This document shows positions 16,665-26,300 of a stretch of 64,000 nt of DNA, piece by piece; position 1 is the stretch's first letter; each line of letters opens with the position of its first letter. The stretch comes from Ruania albidiflava DSM 18029. GTDB taxonomy: Bacteria > Actinomycetota > Actinomycetes > Actinomycetales > Beutenbergiaceae. Under the pieces are notes generated by a model. It did no database searches and was not told where the DNA came from. It saw only the letters and a program-made list of their open reading frames with translations. Both the position numbers and the translations under genes were made by a program. The stretch lies in assembly GCF_000421225.1 (NCBI RefSeq), contig NZ_ATWL01000002.1, positions 124,001-188,000 on the forward strand, read 5' to 3'.

Positions 16665-18379
16665 CTGCGGCGGCGGTGCGGTGGGATGACCGGGACGAGC
16701 AGCCGGCCGGGACGCTGAGGCCCCCAGTGCAGCGTGCACCTGGGGTGCGGGCTGCCCCGGAAGTGCGCTGGGAACTGGCCGGTCAGCGGGTTCCGTGGCC
16801 ACAGCCACCGGCCGGCCACGACCAGCCGGAGCGACTCTCCGGCGCGGAAGAGCGTGGCGGAGGGCCCCAGGGCGATGTCCAGGCGGACCACCTCGCCCGG
16901 TGCCAGCACCTCCCGGGTGCAGAAGGTGGGGACGGGTTCGGCATCTGTGGAGGTGCGTGCATCCAGACGTCGTAGCGACGCCCGTTGCCACCCGGAGGCC
17001 ACCCGGTCCCGGCCGAAACCGTAGGACCCCTCGAAGCCGACGTAGCGACGCCCACGCCACTTCTCCACACCGACGTAGAGGTCCACATCGTCCCCGCGGT
17101 CCACGCTCACCCAGGTGCGTAGCGCCATCGGCCCGGTGAGCTCGGTGTCCTCGGTGAAGGTGTAGGTGAACGCGGCGGCGCGCCACCGGGTCGGGAACGT
17201 GACGGTCCCCGGTGCGCCGGGTGGCTGGCGGCTCAGCCGCCCCGCCGGGCCGAGGTGGAGCGCTCGCCAGTGGGCGCCGGCCAGTGGCCAGGTGTCCTCG
17301 GTGCGTACCTGGTCGATGTGCGTGCGCGACTCGCGGACCTCCAACCGCACCCGCGGTGGTGCCGGCGAGTCCTCCTCGCGCAGGTAACGGTCGAAGAAGG
17401 ACAGCTGGGCGGTGCGTGCGGGCTCGGAGTAGAAGGTGGCCCACTTGCCGCCTCGGTGGGTGTAGGCGAACTTCTCCGGCGACCCCACCTGCTCGAAGGC
17501 GCGGAAGGAGCCCCGTGAGTGCAGGTTGTTGTCGGAGAAGCTGGTGCACACCAGCATCGGCACCTTGATGGCGGCCAGGTCCGGGGTGATCGACTGCCAC
17601 CACTCGTCCCGCAGCGGGTGCGCGCGCTGCGCCGCGCCGAGGTCGGTCGCGAGGCGGGCGGTGCGCCTGGTCATCGTCGTCCAGACCAGGGAGAAGCCAT
17701 GCTCGTAGAGACCGCCCGGTCGCATCAGGTCACGGTAGCTGTCCGTCATCCCCTCCCACGGGCAGATGGCCCGCAGCGCAGCAGGACCGATACCGGCCAC
17801 CTTGTACTGCGACATCGCCAGGTAGGAGACGCCGAGCAGGCCGGCCCGTCCGTTGCACCAGGGCTGCGCGGCCGCCCAGGTGATCAGGTCGGCGTAGTCG
17901 CGTGCCTCCTGGTCCGACAGCAGCGAACCGACCCCGCCGGACGTGCCGGCACCACGCAGGTCGGCGTTGACCACGGCGTAGCCGTGTCCGACCCACCAGG
18001 CCGGGTCGGGCGCCTCCCAGCCGGTGAGGGTGGAGAACGAGACCGGCGCGCTCTGGTGCAGGATCCGGTACTGCGCGGCGAAGCGGGCCCGCCTCCCGGA
18101 GACCGACGGCAGCCGGTCCTTCCCGTACGGGTGGGCGCACAGGATCACCGGTACCGGCGGGCTGGTCGGTGGCCGGTACACGTTCACCCGCAGCACCGTC
18201 CCGTCCCGCACCGGGACGCCGACGTCCAGCTCGCGCACCACGCTGCCCGCGGGCGGGCGGATCACCTGCACCGGTGGGCGGACAGTGCCGCGGACCCGCT
18301 CGGCTGCGTAGCGCAGGGCGCCCGGACGGTGCCACGGTCGGTCCAGGACGGGGAACGCGGTGCCAGGTGCCATATGCAC
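16652..18379 (-). CDS. CocE/NonD family alpha/beta hydrolase (X-Pro dipeptidyl-peptidase-like)
   Basis: A 575-residue serine hydrolase. The N-terminal alpha/beta domain has VPVILCAHPYGKDR, GYAVVNADLRGAGTSGG and the nucleophile elbow LLGVSYLAMSQY (Ser in GxSY). The C-terminal jelly-roll domain (from about residue 370) includes DRGDDVDLYVGVEKWRGR and GEVVRLDIALGPSATLFRAGESLRLVVAG. Members cleave esters or acyl-proline peptides; the substrate is unknown here. Two ATGs at 18379 and 18373 are close together. This is the last gene with a clearly chromosomal character before the mobile element. Confidence 0.9.
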   Translation of the reverse strand: MHMAPGTAFPVLDRPWHRPGALRYAAERVRGTVRPPVQVIRPPAGSVVRELDVGVPVRDGTVLRVNVYRPPTSPPVPVILCAHPYGKDRLPSVSGRRARFAAQYRILHQSAPVSFSTLTGWEAPDPAWWVGHGYAVVNADLRGAGTSGGVGSLLSDQEARDYADLITWAAAQPWCNGRAGLLGVSYLAMSQYKVAGIGPAALRAICPWEGMTDSYRDLMRPGGLYEHGFSLVWTTMTRRTARLATDLGAAQRAHPLRDEWWQSITPDLAAIKVPMLVCTSFSDNNLHSRGSFRAFEQVGSPEKFAYTHRGGKWATFYSEPARTAQLSFFDRYLREEDSPAPPRVRLEVRESRTHIDQVRTEDTWPLAGAHWRALHLGPAGRLSRQPPGAPGTVTFPTRWRAAAFTYTFTEDTELTGPMALRTWVSVDRGDDVDLYVGVEKWRGRRYVGFEGSYGFGRDRVASGWQRASLRRLDARTSTDAEPVPTFCTREVLAPGEVVRLDIALGPSATLFRAGESLRLVVAGRWLWPRNPLTGQFPAHFRGSPHPRCTLHWGPQRPGRLLVPVIPPHRRRSQPR

Positions 18380-18605
18380 TCCCGATGGGGCAGGCTCCGG
18401 AGCGGGGCAGGTCCACTGTAGGTCTGTGGTCGTGGTGCCGCCGCCTCAAAGCGCACTCGCCTACCGAGAATCGTTGGTGCACCTCGCTGGGTGGTTCTCA
18501 AACCCACGCAAGCCGCTCGTGACGTTGATTCGCCGGGTTCTGCGGGGATCACGGCGCTCGGCGTCGCGTCCTGAACGTCAGCCTATCGAGGATGTGCGCG
18601 GCTCA

Positions 18606-18947
18606 GTGGCGAAAAATTCACCCCGGTCTCAAACCCGTTTGAGTGTCTCGAATCGGGCTGCGCTGGCCGAGGAGTACGCCAAGGGTGTGCCAGTTGATGA
18701 GCTGGTGCGGCGGTTCGGGATACATCGCACGACGGTGCACCGGCTCGCTTCTCAGGTGGGCGTCGCGATGCGCCGCCGCGGTCTGGATGAGCCCGGGCGC
18801 CGGGAGGCCGCGCGATTGTACGAGCAGGGCATGACGCTCGAAGAGGTCGCAGCTGAACTGGGGGTCGGCCATGAGACGGTGCGCTCTGCGGTCGTGGCCG
18901 GTGGGGGAACGATCCGCCCGCGCGGTCGCCGTCCCGCCAGGGTCTGA
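18606..18947 (+). CDS. Helix-turn-helix protein with two HTH repeats, resolvase-like
   Basis: A protein of about 113 residues made almost only of two HTH units: LAEEYAKGVPVDELVRRFGIHRTTVHRLASQVG and EAARLYEQGMTLEEVAAELGVGHETVRSAVVAGG. Such tandem HTHs occur at the C-terminus of resolvase/invertase recombinases and as free-standing proteins at the ends of actinobacterial elements. No catalytic resolvase domain is visible upstream. GTG 18606 is a guess; the frame is open from 18360 but the upstream part lacks conservation. A perfect 7+2+7 palindrome (CTCAAAC/GTTTGAG) lies at 18628-18643, inside this start region. Confidence 0.55.
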   Translation: MAKNSPRSQTRLSVSNRAALAEEYAKGVPVDELVRRFGIHRTTVHRLASQVGVAMRRRGLDEPGRREAARLYEQGMTLEEVAAELGVGHETVRSAVVAGGGTIRPRGRRPARV

Positions 18948-19317
18948 CCCGCTGTGTAGCTCACCTCGCTGTCGGCAGGGGCGGTAGAGGCCGACGATGG
19001 CCTTCGCGTTGCTGGATCGGCCGCCATCGGGCGTTCGTGAGATTTCCGGCTGTACCGGCCCGGATTCGGTGGTTTCGTACGGTGTCCGTGCCCCATCCTC
19101 CGGTATATCGCGATGATCGCTGGCCTGCGCGGGGTTGGCTGGAGTGCTGCGCCGGTGGGTGTGGCTTTTGGGGTTCTGTCGACGCTCCGTGGCAACTTTC
19201 GCTTCCGGGTAATGCTGGCGGGGCTACGCTGACTGACGTTCCGTTAGCCGATCGCTCACCGGACGCTGTTCGGCATTGAGCGTGGGTCCGGTGCCAGACG
19301 GCGCCGGTTCCGTGCGG
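18948..19317. other. Intergenic region with no supported gene
   Basis: About 370 bases between the HTH gene and the end of merR. The minus strand has an open stretch of about 147 codons (18752-19195) that overlaps the HTH gene, without motifs or a ribosome site. It may be a decayed gene at the element edge. Confidence 0.4.
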
Positions 19318-19707
19318 TCACAGGTAGCGGCAGACGGTCGTGGCGTCGCAGTTGGTGGGGTCGCTGGTGGCGGCACCGTCGCGAAGGTGCGCGACGGTGT
19401 GTCGCAGTGCCTGCAGGTCGGCGATCTGCTGGTCCAGGTCGCCCAGGCGGGCCTCGAGCAGGTCGTGCACGTGCTGGCAGGGCGCGACTCCGGCGTCGCG
19501 GATGTCGAGGACCTCGCGGATCTGGGCCAGGGTGAGCCCAGCGGTGCGGCCGCGGCGAACGAAATCCAGGCGCACCAGGGTATCAGGGGCGTAGTCGCGG
19601 TATCCGTTGGCGGTGCGCTCAGGCGGGGGCAGGAGTCCGGCCTCTTCGTAGAAGCGGAGCGTCTTGGTCGTGGTGCCGCTGGCCTCGGCCAGCTCACCGA
19701 TGCGCAC
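19318..19707 (-). CDS. merR: MerR-family mercury-responsive regulator
   Basis: A 129-residue MerR protein with an N-terminal winged HTH (MRIGELAEASGTTTKTLRFY to GYRDY), a dimerisation helix, and three cysteines at 77 (APCQHVH), 120 (NCDAT) and 126 (VCRYL). This matches the three-cysteine layout of mercury and related heavy-metal MerR sensors, where Hg(II) bridges the two subunits. GTG 19707 has AAGGGG upstream. It is divergent from merA, over a MerR-type promoter. Hg specificity is inferred mainly from the neighbour; a Cd/Pb/Zn sensor is the alternative. Confidence 0.88.
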   Translation of the reverse strand: MRIGELAEASGTTTKTLRFYEEAGLLPPPERTANGYRDYAPDTLVRLDFVRRGRTAGLTLAQIREVLDIRDAGVAPCQHVHDLLEARLGDLDQQIADLQALRHTVAHLRDGAATSDPTNCDATTVCRYL

Positions 19708-19742
19708 AGTGACCCCTTGCTCGGCTCTCTTCCATGTTCACC

Positions 19743-19774
19743 TTGACCTTCCCCTGCACTGGAACGTCCAGTGT
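19743..19774 (+). promoter_or_regulatory. MerR-type operator/promoter of merA
   Basis: The -35 box TTGACC is at 19743-19748. It overlaps an imperfect dyad, GACCTTCC (19745-19752) with GGAACGTC (19761-19768), and a weak -10-like CAGTGT about 20 bases downstream. An overlong 19-20 bp spacer with the dyad between -35 and -10 is the signature of MerR-activated promoters. It lies between divergent merR and merA. Confidence 0.65.
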
Positions 19775-19811
19775 GGTCACTGAAAACGCGTAACGCAAAT
19801 GAGGGTGCGAG

Positions 19812-21212
19812 ATGACTGAGGACTACGACATCGATCTGGCCGTGATCGGCTCAGGAGGCGCGGCCATGTCGGCCGCCATCGCGGCCAGCCAGGCCGGTAA
19901 GAGCGTCGTGCTGATCGAGCGGGGTGTCCTGGGCGGCACATGCGTGAACATCGGCTGCGTGCCGTCCAAGACGCTCCTGGCGGCCGCTGGAGCCCGGCAC
20001 GCCGCGATCACCAACCCCTTCACCGGCGCCCCAACGGCAGCCGGGCGCGTGAACCTCGGCGATCTGGTGGCCCAGAAGGACGCCCTGATCGAGCGCCTGC
20101 GCGATGCGAAGTACGCCGACGTGGCCGCCGCCTACGGCTTCGAGGTCCGCCCGGGCCAGGCTACCTTCCTGGACAGGGACACCCTGGCCGTCGACGGCCA
20201 GTCGCTGCGGGCACGGGCCTATCTGGTCGCCACCGGCTCCACCCCCGCCGTCCCGGACGTGACCGGCCTTGGCTCCGTGGACTGGCTGACGTCCACCACC
20301 GCGATGCAGCTCACTGAGCTGCCCGAGTCCCTGGCCGTCATCGGTGGCGGGTACGTCGGGATGGAGCAGGCCCAGCTGTTCGCTCACCTCGGCGCCCGGG
20401 TGTCGGTGGTGGGGCGTCTGGCGCCCCACGCCGAGCCGGAGCTGGCCCAGGGTCTTCGAGAGATTTTTGCCGACGACGGCATCACCGTGGTGGAAGAGCA
20501 CGCGACGACGGTGGCTCGCGAGGCGGGCCCCGCAGGAGAGGTGGTGGTGACCACGGACTCGGGCGAGCAGGTGCGCGGCGCGCGGGTCCTGGTGGCCACC
20601 GGACGCCTGCCCCGTATCGACGGCCTGGACCTGGCTGCGGCCGGTGTGGACGTGGACGAGCGGGGCTTTATCGTGGTCGACGAGGCCCAGCGCACCTCCA
20701 ATCCCCGCATCTACGCCGCGGGTGACGTCTCTGGGGCTCCCCAGTACGTCTACGTCGCCGCCGCTGGCGGTCGGGCCGCCGCGCTCAACGCCCTGACCGA
20801 TGACGGAGTCCCGCAGGTAGCTCGGGTCGACTACGCCGGCTTGCCAGCGGTCGTCTTCACCCGGCCCCAGCTGGCCTCAGCGGGGCTGACCGAGGACGAG
20901 GCCCTCATCCGCGGGCACGCTTGCGACTGCCGCGTCCTGGACCTTTCCGACGTCCCCCGGGCGCTGGTCCAGCACGACACCCGCGGCGCGGTGAAGCTCG
21001 TCGCCGACGCCGAGAGCGGCGAGATCCTGGGCGTACACGCCCTGGCTGACGGCGCCGGAGAGATCATGCTGGCGGCCACCTACGCCATCAAAGCCGGCAT
21101 GACCGTCGATGATCTGGCCGATACCTGGGCGCCATATCTGACCATGGCCGAAAGCCTGCGCATCGCGGCCGGCCTCTTCCGCAACCAGATGCCAACGTCC
21201 TGCTGCGCTTGA
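19812..21212 (+). CDS. merA: Mercuric reductase
   Basis: A 466-residue flavoenzyme that reduces Hg(II) to volatile Hg(0) with NADPH in the cytoplasm. The FAD site is DLAVIGSGGAAMSAAIAA, the redox pair is Cys44 and Cys49 in GGTCVNIGCVPSK, and the NAD(P) site is SLAVIGGGYVGMEQAQ. The C-terminal vicinal pair Cys464-Cys465 (SCCA end), which delivers Hg to the active site, separates MerA from lipoamide dehydrogenase. The N-terminal HMA (NmerA) domain is absent, as in many actinobacterial forms. No merT, merP or merB is nearby, so Hg entry must rely on other routes. Confidence 0.96.
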   Translation: MTEDYDIDLAVIGSGGAAMSAAIAASQAGKSVVLIERGVLGGTCVNIGCVPSKTLLAAAGARHAAITNPFTGAPTAAGRVNLGDLVAQKDALIERLRDAKYADVAAAYGFEVRPGQATFLDRDTLAVDGQSLRARAYLVATGSTPAVPDVTGLGSVDWLTSTTAMQLTELPESLAVIGGGYVGMEQAQLFAHLGARVSVVGRLAPHAEPELAQGLREIFADDGITVVEEHATTVAREAGPAGEVVVTTDSGEQVRGARVLVATGRLPRIDGLDLAAAGVDVDERGFIVVDEAQRTSNPRIYAAGDVSGAPQYVYVAAAGGRAAALNALTDDGVPQVARVDYAGLPAVVFTRPQLASAGLTEDEALIRGHACDCRVLDLSDVPRALVQHDTRGAVKLVADAESGEILGVHALADGAGEIMLAATYAIKAGMTVDDLADTWAPYLTMAESLRIAAGLFRNQMPTSCCA

Positions 21213-21217
21213 CCCGC

Positions 21218-21240
21218 GGCCCCAACCCGAGGCTGGGGCC
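21218..21240 (+). terminator. Probable merA terminator hairpin
   Basis: GGCCCCA (21218-21224) pairs with TGGGGCC (21234-21240) with a 9-base loop, 6 bases after the merA stop. There is no T-run, so efficiency is uncertain. The 250 bases up to cadD contain nothing else recognisable. Confidence 0.5.
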
Positions 21241-21490
21241 AGAGCGCGACGTCGCCTGGTGGTGCACGCGCTCCTGTGCCGCGCCGGGCACAACACAAGC
21301 ACGACCCACCGCCCTAGATGCCTTGGACCTGTAAGCACTCCTTCAGACAGTGGGCTGCGGCATCTCCATAAGGGGAACCCGCCGGGCCGAAGCGTACCTG
21401 GGTTGGAAGAAGTGCGGTGGTGACGTCCCGCCAGGGGATCCTCTACCGGAACGTCGAGCCTGGGGACCTCTCTTGTTCGCTTTGGCTTCG

Positions 21491-22087
21491 TCAGAGACCA
21501 AACGCTCCGCCGCTGACGAGGATGAGGATGCCCAGGCCGATCAGGACGATGGGGAACAGGACGTGTTCCCAGCGTTCGAGGACTTCGGCGATCGGCGGGC
21601 GGGTGGCGACGAACTTGGCGAGTATGACTAGGACCGCGACGAGTGCGAGGAAGACGAGGCAGTAGGCGACCACTGCGATGGGTTCCACGTTGAGGAAGAC
21701 GGGGACGTAGACGCCGATGTTGTCTCCGCCGTTGGCGAAGGTGACTCCTGCGACGGTCCACGCGCTGACCTTCTTGCCTGCGATCTTGGCGTCATCGTCG
21801 TCATCGTCTCCGCGTAAGGCTTGCCATGCCGCCCAGAGGCCGAGGGTCAGGGGGATGAGCCCGAAGTACGGGATAGCTGCTGAGGGCAGGAATGCTCCGG
21901 CTCCGATAGTCACCAGCACAGCGGCACCGAGGATGCCGGCGAACCCCAGGTACTGGCCGACCAGGATGCGCGTGGTCGTCCCGCGTTGGCACGCGCCGCG
22001 GGCGAAAAACAGGGAGAGCACGATGATGTCGTCGATGTTGGTCACGATGAACAGGCCGATTGCCTGCAGGACGGAAGCCAGGATCAC
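21491..22087 (-). CDS. cadD: CadD-family cadmium resistance transporter
   Basis: A protein of about 198 residues with five to six hydrophobic segments of the CadD family (LysE superfamily-like). It begins VILASVLQAIGLFIVTNIDDIIVLSLFFARG; the conserved NIDDI motif and a second acidic motif FANGGDNIGVYVPVF are typical. A cytosolic acidic stretch DDDDDDAK links the two halves. It would export Cd2+. The GTG start at 22087 overlaps the cmtR stop by 4 bases, so the two are co-translated. Confidence 0.92.
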   Translation of the reverse strand: MILASVLQAIGLFIVTNIDDIIVLSLFFARGACQRGTTTRILVGQYLGFAGILGAAVLVTIGAGAFLPSAAIPYFGLIPLTLGLWAAWQALRGDDDDDDAKIAGKKVSAWTVAGVTFANGGDNIGVYVPVFLNVEPIAVVAYCLVFLALVAVLVILAKFVATRPPIAEVLERWEHVLFPIVLIGLGILILVSGGAFGL

Positions 22088-22443
22088 GCGACCACCTCTG
22101 CTGCGTCGCATCTGGGCACCGAGCAGGCCGGTTCAATGCACGGGGCGTTCTCGTCCAACGCGAGGGTGACGTCGACCAGGGCAGTCAGCGCCCGCGTCAG
22201 GTGCGGATCGGCGATCTCATAGCGCGTCTTGCGGCCCTCGGGCTCGGCGATCACGATCCCGCAGTCGCGCAGGCACGCCAGATGGTTGGACACGTTAGAG
22301 CGTGTCAGATCCAGATCGCGGGCCAGCTCTGCCGGGTAGGCCGGTCGGTCGAGCAGCGTCAGGATGATGCGGGACCTGGTCGGGTCGGCCAGCGCGCGGC
22401 CCAGCCGGTTCATGACGTTCAGGCGAGAAGCAATGGTCAGCAT
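22084..22443 (-). CDS. cmtR: ArsR-family Cd/Pb sensor CmtR
   Basis: A 119-residue ArsR/SmtB winged-helix repressor. It aligns with Mycobacterium tuberculosis CmtR through RLGRALADPTRSRI and LTRSNVSNHLACLRDCGIV. The three thiolate ligands known for CmtR, Cys57, Cys61 and Cys102, fall at exactly those positions here (ACLRDC and APCIEP). It would repress its own operon and release DNA on binding Cd(II) or Pb(II). It is the first gene of cmtR-cadD. Probably translated from a leaderless mRNA (see the -10 box). Confidence 0.95.
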   Translation of the reverse strand: MLTIASRLNVMNRLGRALADPTRSRIILTLLDRPAYPAELARDLDLTRSNVSNHLACLRDCGIVIAEPEGRKTRYEIADPHLTRALTALVDVTLALDENAPCIEPACSVPRCDAAEVVA

Positions 22444-22450
22444 GCACTGA

Positions 22451-22456
22451 ACTATA
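22451..22456 (-). promoter_or_regulatory. -10 box of cmtR-cadD, probably leaderless transcript
   Basis: On the minus strand a near-consensus TATAGT ends 7 bases before the cmtR ATG (22443). With normal -10 to start-site spacing, transcription would begin at or within a base or two of the A of ATG. No Shine-Dalgarno sequence can fit. Two TTCAGT copies flank this box on the minus strand and could be part of the CmtR operator. Confidence 0.6.
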
Positions 22457-22769
22457 CAGCAGGGACTGAAGTGTCCCAGGCGCAGCCCGGAATCAAGTTA
22501 CGTGTGCGAACCGAGCCGAACACCCTCCTGGCTGTGCCAGTTGGGGAACCCATGACGGGAACGGTGCAGGTCATCGGTCGCGCGTGTTCGGGTGTTCGCA
22601 AGATCCGCCCGAGAAGGTGCCCGGCGACGGGGCGTCATGCCGGACACGCCCGTCGTCCCGCCAACGATTCCACTACCAGGTTCGTGCGTTGGGGCGTGAA
22701 GGTCCGGGGCAGTCTGCGGTTCTTGCCACCGCGTTTGGAGCGTGCGGCACATGTTGGTCACTGCGCATA
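22457..22769. other. Intergenic region with no supported gene
   Basis: About 310 bases between the cmtR promoter and the small membrane protein gene. A minus-strand open frame (22498-22761, 87 codons) shows no motif. Possibly remnant DNA. Confidence 0.4.
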
Positions 22770-23159
22770 TCAGACCATCCTCGCCAACTCGGACATGCCT
22801 CTTTCGGATGTGTCGTTGGCCTCTTGTGGGGCGGTTCGTCGCTGTCGTCGACGTGCGCCGGCTTCACCGAGGCGGGCTCGGAGGAGCCAGGCGATGCTGG
22901 CGGGTCCGAGCCAGAGCATCTTGAATCCGGACCACACTGTCAGCAGTACGAACAGGTGGAGCCAGCCCGGCGCGCCCTGTTCGATAACACCGACGAGCCA
23001 GACGGCAGCGGCGAAGTACGGGACGGCCAGCAGCATCGCTACCGGTCCCCACTTCACGCCGCGTCTGGTGTGGATCGCGTCAGCGAGGATGTTGGTGGGC
23101 ATGTAGCGGCGCAGGAAGTATCGGATTCTGAGGCTTCCCGCTAGCAGGAGGCGGAACAT
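22770..23159 (-). CDS. Small conserved membrane protein next to the relaxase
   Basis: A 129-residue protein beginning MFRLLLAGSLRIRYFLRRYM. Two to three hydrophobic segments follow (VKWGPVAMLLAVPYFAAAVWLVGVI and GWLHLFVLLTVWSGFKMLW...ASIAWLL), then a basic tail ARLGEAGARRRQRR. Similar proteins accompany relaxase genes in actinobacterial elements and are sometimes labelled sulfate permease, for which nothing here gives support. ATG 23159 has GAGAGGAG upstream. It is on the same strand as the relaxase, 146 bases downstream of it. A role in conjugation or entry exclusion is only a guess from position. Confidence 0.7.
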   Translation of the reverse strand: MFRLLLAGSLRIRYFLRRYMPTNILADAIHTRRGVKWGPVAMLLAVPYFAAAVWLVGVIEQGAPGWLHLFVLLTVWSGFKMLWLGPASIAWLLRARLGEAGARRRQRRTAPQEANDTSERGMSELARMV

Positions 23160-23305
23160 GATCGGCTCCTCTCAATCGCACGTTTCACCTGAGGAGGCAG
23201 TGCGTTGAGAAGGGTCCAAAGCCGGACTGACCGCGTACGGCCGAGTGGTGAGAAGAATCCTGCCTCGCCTCCACGATACGCCCGATCTCTGACATCTGAA
23301 AGTGC

Positions 23306-26300
23306 TCACAGCCGGGGACCGATCTGGTCGCGTCCGGCCGGTTGCGGCCCCGGCCCATCCTGCCGGGGCCGGGTGATGGCTTGGGCGCGTTGGAGGGCGG
23401 TGTCGGCACGGGCGTGGCCGATCTTCTGCGCCGTGGTGTCCGGTTCGGGGCCGAGGGGGTGGCTGCCGGTGATCTGGTAATGGTCGCGGTAGGCGGCCAC
23501 GACTCTCGCTTCGCGCCGCCACGCCTGCGCTTCCTTCTCTCCCTCGGGCACGGCGCCGAGCCGGGTAGTCCAGGGCTCTTGGTCGGTGATGGCGGTGTCC
23601 AGGACGGCGGTGGCTCGTTGCTCGATGAGTTGGTGACGTTCATCGAGGGCATGGCGCATGTCAGCGGTCATCGGGCCTCGCGCTGCGGGGACGAGCCCGG
23701 CGATCAGCCGCGGTGCCGTCCGGGTCCGGCCCGAGCCGGCGGGACGTGCTGTGGCGCGAGTGACGCGGTGGTGCAGGACGGAGGCGATGTCGTCTGCGTC
23801 ATCGAACCCGCGGGCCGCGATCAGGCGCGGGAGCAAACGGTCCATATCGTGGTGGTTGGCCTCGGCGCGCCGCAGCTCGGCGGTGAGTGCTCCGAAGGCC
23901 TCCGAGTCCGCCGCGGCGTCGGCCTGGCTTTCGGTGAGACCGCAGGCACGGATCAAAGTCGCCCAGCGGTCACGTTGGGCTGCGGCAGCGATGGTTTCGT
24001 ACTCGGCCGCGAGTTGGGCGATCGAGCCCCACTGCTCGTGTTCCGCGGTGATGGTCTCATAGGCGGACAGCTCCGCGCCGACGTGCTGGAGGACGCCGTA
24101 GAGCACGCTCCGGGCGGTGGCGTCGGGGTTGTCACCGGGGTGCGGCTCAGTGTGGGCGTCGTCGGCTCGATCGAGGACCACATAGGCCTGGTTGGAGTGC
24201 TTGCCGCGGGTCATGGCGACATAGAAGTTCTCCCGCGTGGTCGTCGGCCCCACCAGCACATGCGCGGTATCGACCGTGACACCCTGAGCGCGATGTGCGG
24301 TGACCGCGTACCCAAGATCGACATGCTCGGCCACATACGACGTCGGCAGCACGATCGACCCGCCGAATCTGCGTCTGCTGGGACGGATCGTGACCGAGCC
24401 ATCGTCGCGCACGTCTTTGATAGTCCAGGTGTCGCCGTTGCGGACCCAGTCCTTGCCGTTGCGAAGGCGCCGGTTGTTGCGGCGGGTGATGACCGTGTCC
24501 CCGACCCCGGCGGTGGTGCCGTCGGTCAGCTCGACCTCGCGGCCGGGTGCGAGGGTGCCGTCGAGGATCAGGTCCGCGCGGGCACGGGTGTTGAGGGTGT
24601 TCACGTCGTCGCGGGTCTCGGCGATCAGCACTGCCACCGACCCGGCGTCGCGGTCGGCGCGCCAGGCGGCGTAAGCGGCATCGGTCATCGCCTCGGCGTC
24701 GCCCTCGTGGATGCGGCCATGATCGAGGTAGGCGTCGATCACCTCGGTACGTCCATGCCGTAGCCCAAGGGATGCGGTCTTCTCCCAGGCGTTCGTGAAG
24801 CGGTGGACGTCGACCAACTGGGGAGCATCGTCCCGGTCGCTCACAAGGAGGTTGAATGCGCCACCGGCGTCCACGGACTGGAGCTGGGCGAAGTCACCCA
24901 CCAGCAGCACCTTCGCGCCCGCCTGCTCCGCGAGGTGCGTGATCCGGTCCAGGGACAGGGTGCCTGCCAGGGATGCTTCGTCGATCATGACGAGCTGCCC
25001 CGCCTCGAACCTCGTCCCGTGCACGAGGTGGTTGGTCCACCATTTCGCGGTGTTCTCCGTCGCGATGCCAAGGTCATCAGCGAGGACCTGCGCTGCCACT
25101 GCGGAGGGGGCCAGCCCGACCACGGACCCGGAACCGTGTTCCTTCTCCCACATCCTCCGCAACGCCGACATAGCCGTGGTCTTGCCCGCACCTGCCGGGC
25201 CGACGAGCACGTCGAGCACCCGCCCGGAGACGGCGATCTTCATCAAAGCGTCGGCCTGGTCCTCGCCGAGCATTCGTCTCTCGGCATCGGCCTGGGAGGT
25301 GATCGTTTCCACAGTGCCGACTGGGACCGTGGGTGCGGTGATAGTGCGGGATCGGTCGAGCAGCCGGTCCTCGGCTGCGAGCAACAGCTCGGAGGAGAAC
25401 ACGGTGGAGTGCTTGGGCCGGAACACACTGGTGCCGTCCACGCGCCGGAGCGCTCCTGGGCTGGTAGTGAGGTCGGGTGGAGTGAGTCGCAGCGACGCGT
25501 TCTCGGCGGCGTCAGCGACCATGCCGACGATCGCCTCCCGGTCCTGCATGGAGGCGAACCGCCAGCCCATCGTCTGGCGGGACGCCTCGGCCATAAGGTT
25601 CCAACGGCGCCAAGTCGAGCGCTTCTCACCGACGACCTCGACCACCGCGATCCCGAGCTCGGCAACCACGCCGAGTGGGACGTCGTCGGCTCGCAGCAGT
25701 AAGGGCGTCTCGTTGTCAGTGACGGCGCGTGCCCATGTAGTGGCGTCCTGACCGATTACACCGGTGGCACGGGTGCGCCACTGCTCGGTGAGGTTCGCCA
25801 GCGACCGGACCTCCTTGTCGGGGCGCGTGGACAGGGTGGCTTGGGCGCGCAGCTTCATGATCGTCGCCGGTGACGGCCGCCGCCCGCGCTTGTCGACGTA
25901 CTCGGCGATGAGGCGGTCGGTCTCGGTGTCGATGTACCGGGCGCGGGTGGAGAACTCTTGGACCAGCTCTTCCGGCACACCGGTGATCGCCCACGCCGGG
26001 TTCCGGTCCCGGCCCATGTCACGGGCTTCCCATTCGACGCCGAAGGTGCGGGTCATGTGATCGGCGAACACCGCCTGGTGCAGCTCCGAGAGCGCGACGA
26101 CGGCGGCGTGCATCGGCCGCCCATCCACGCTCCGCCACTTCCCATCCAAGGCAGTCTGTACCTTGTTGGAGATAACGACGTGGGTATGCAGGTGGGGGTC
26201 GCTGGCGCGGGAATCGAAGTGATCGAACGCCGTGGCTACCAGCCCGGTGACATCGACCTGCGCAACAGCTCCGTCGCCAGCGGTTGCACCGGTGCGGGTG

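Noticed and set aside
15591-17603. 670-codon minus-strand frame overlapping crcB and the CocE gene
   Set aside because: Its composition is Arg/Pro/Gly-rich without motifs, and both overlapped loci have well-supported genes in other frames.
18380-18605. Left attachment copy of the tRNA-Arg 3' end
   Set aside because: Only short matches such as TGGTGCC followed by mismatches could be found (near 18433). The expected run of 15 or more identical bases from the tRNA 3' end is absent, so the left boundary was left open.
23342-24763. 473-codon open frame antisense to the relaxase
   Set aside because: It is the GC-rich shadow of the relaxase on the other strand; it has no motifs, and the relaxase frame carries clear HUH and helicase motifs.
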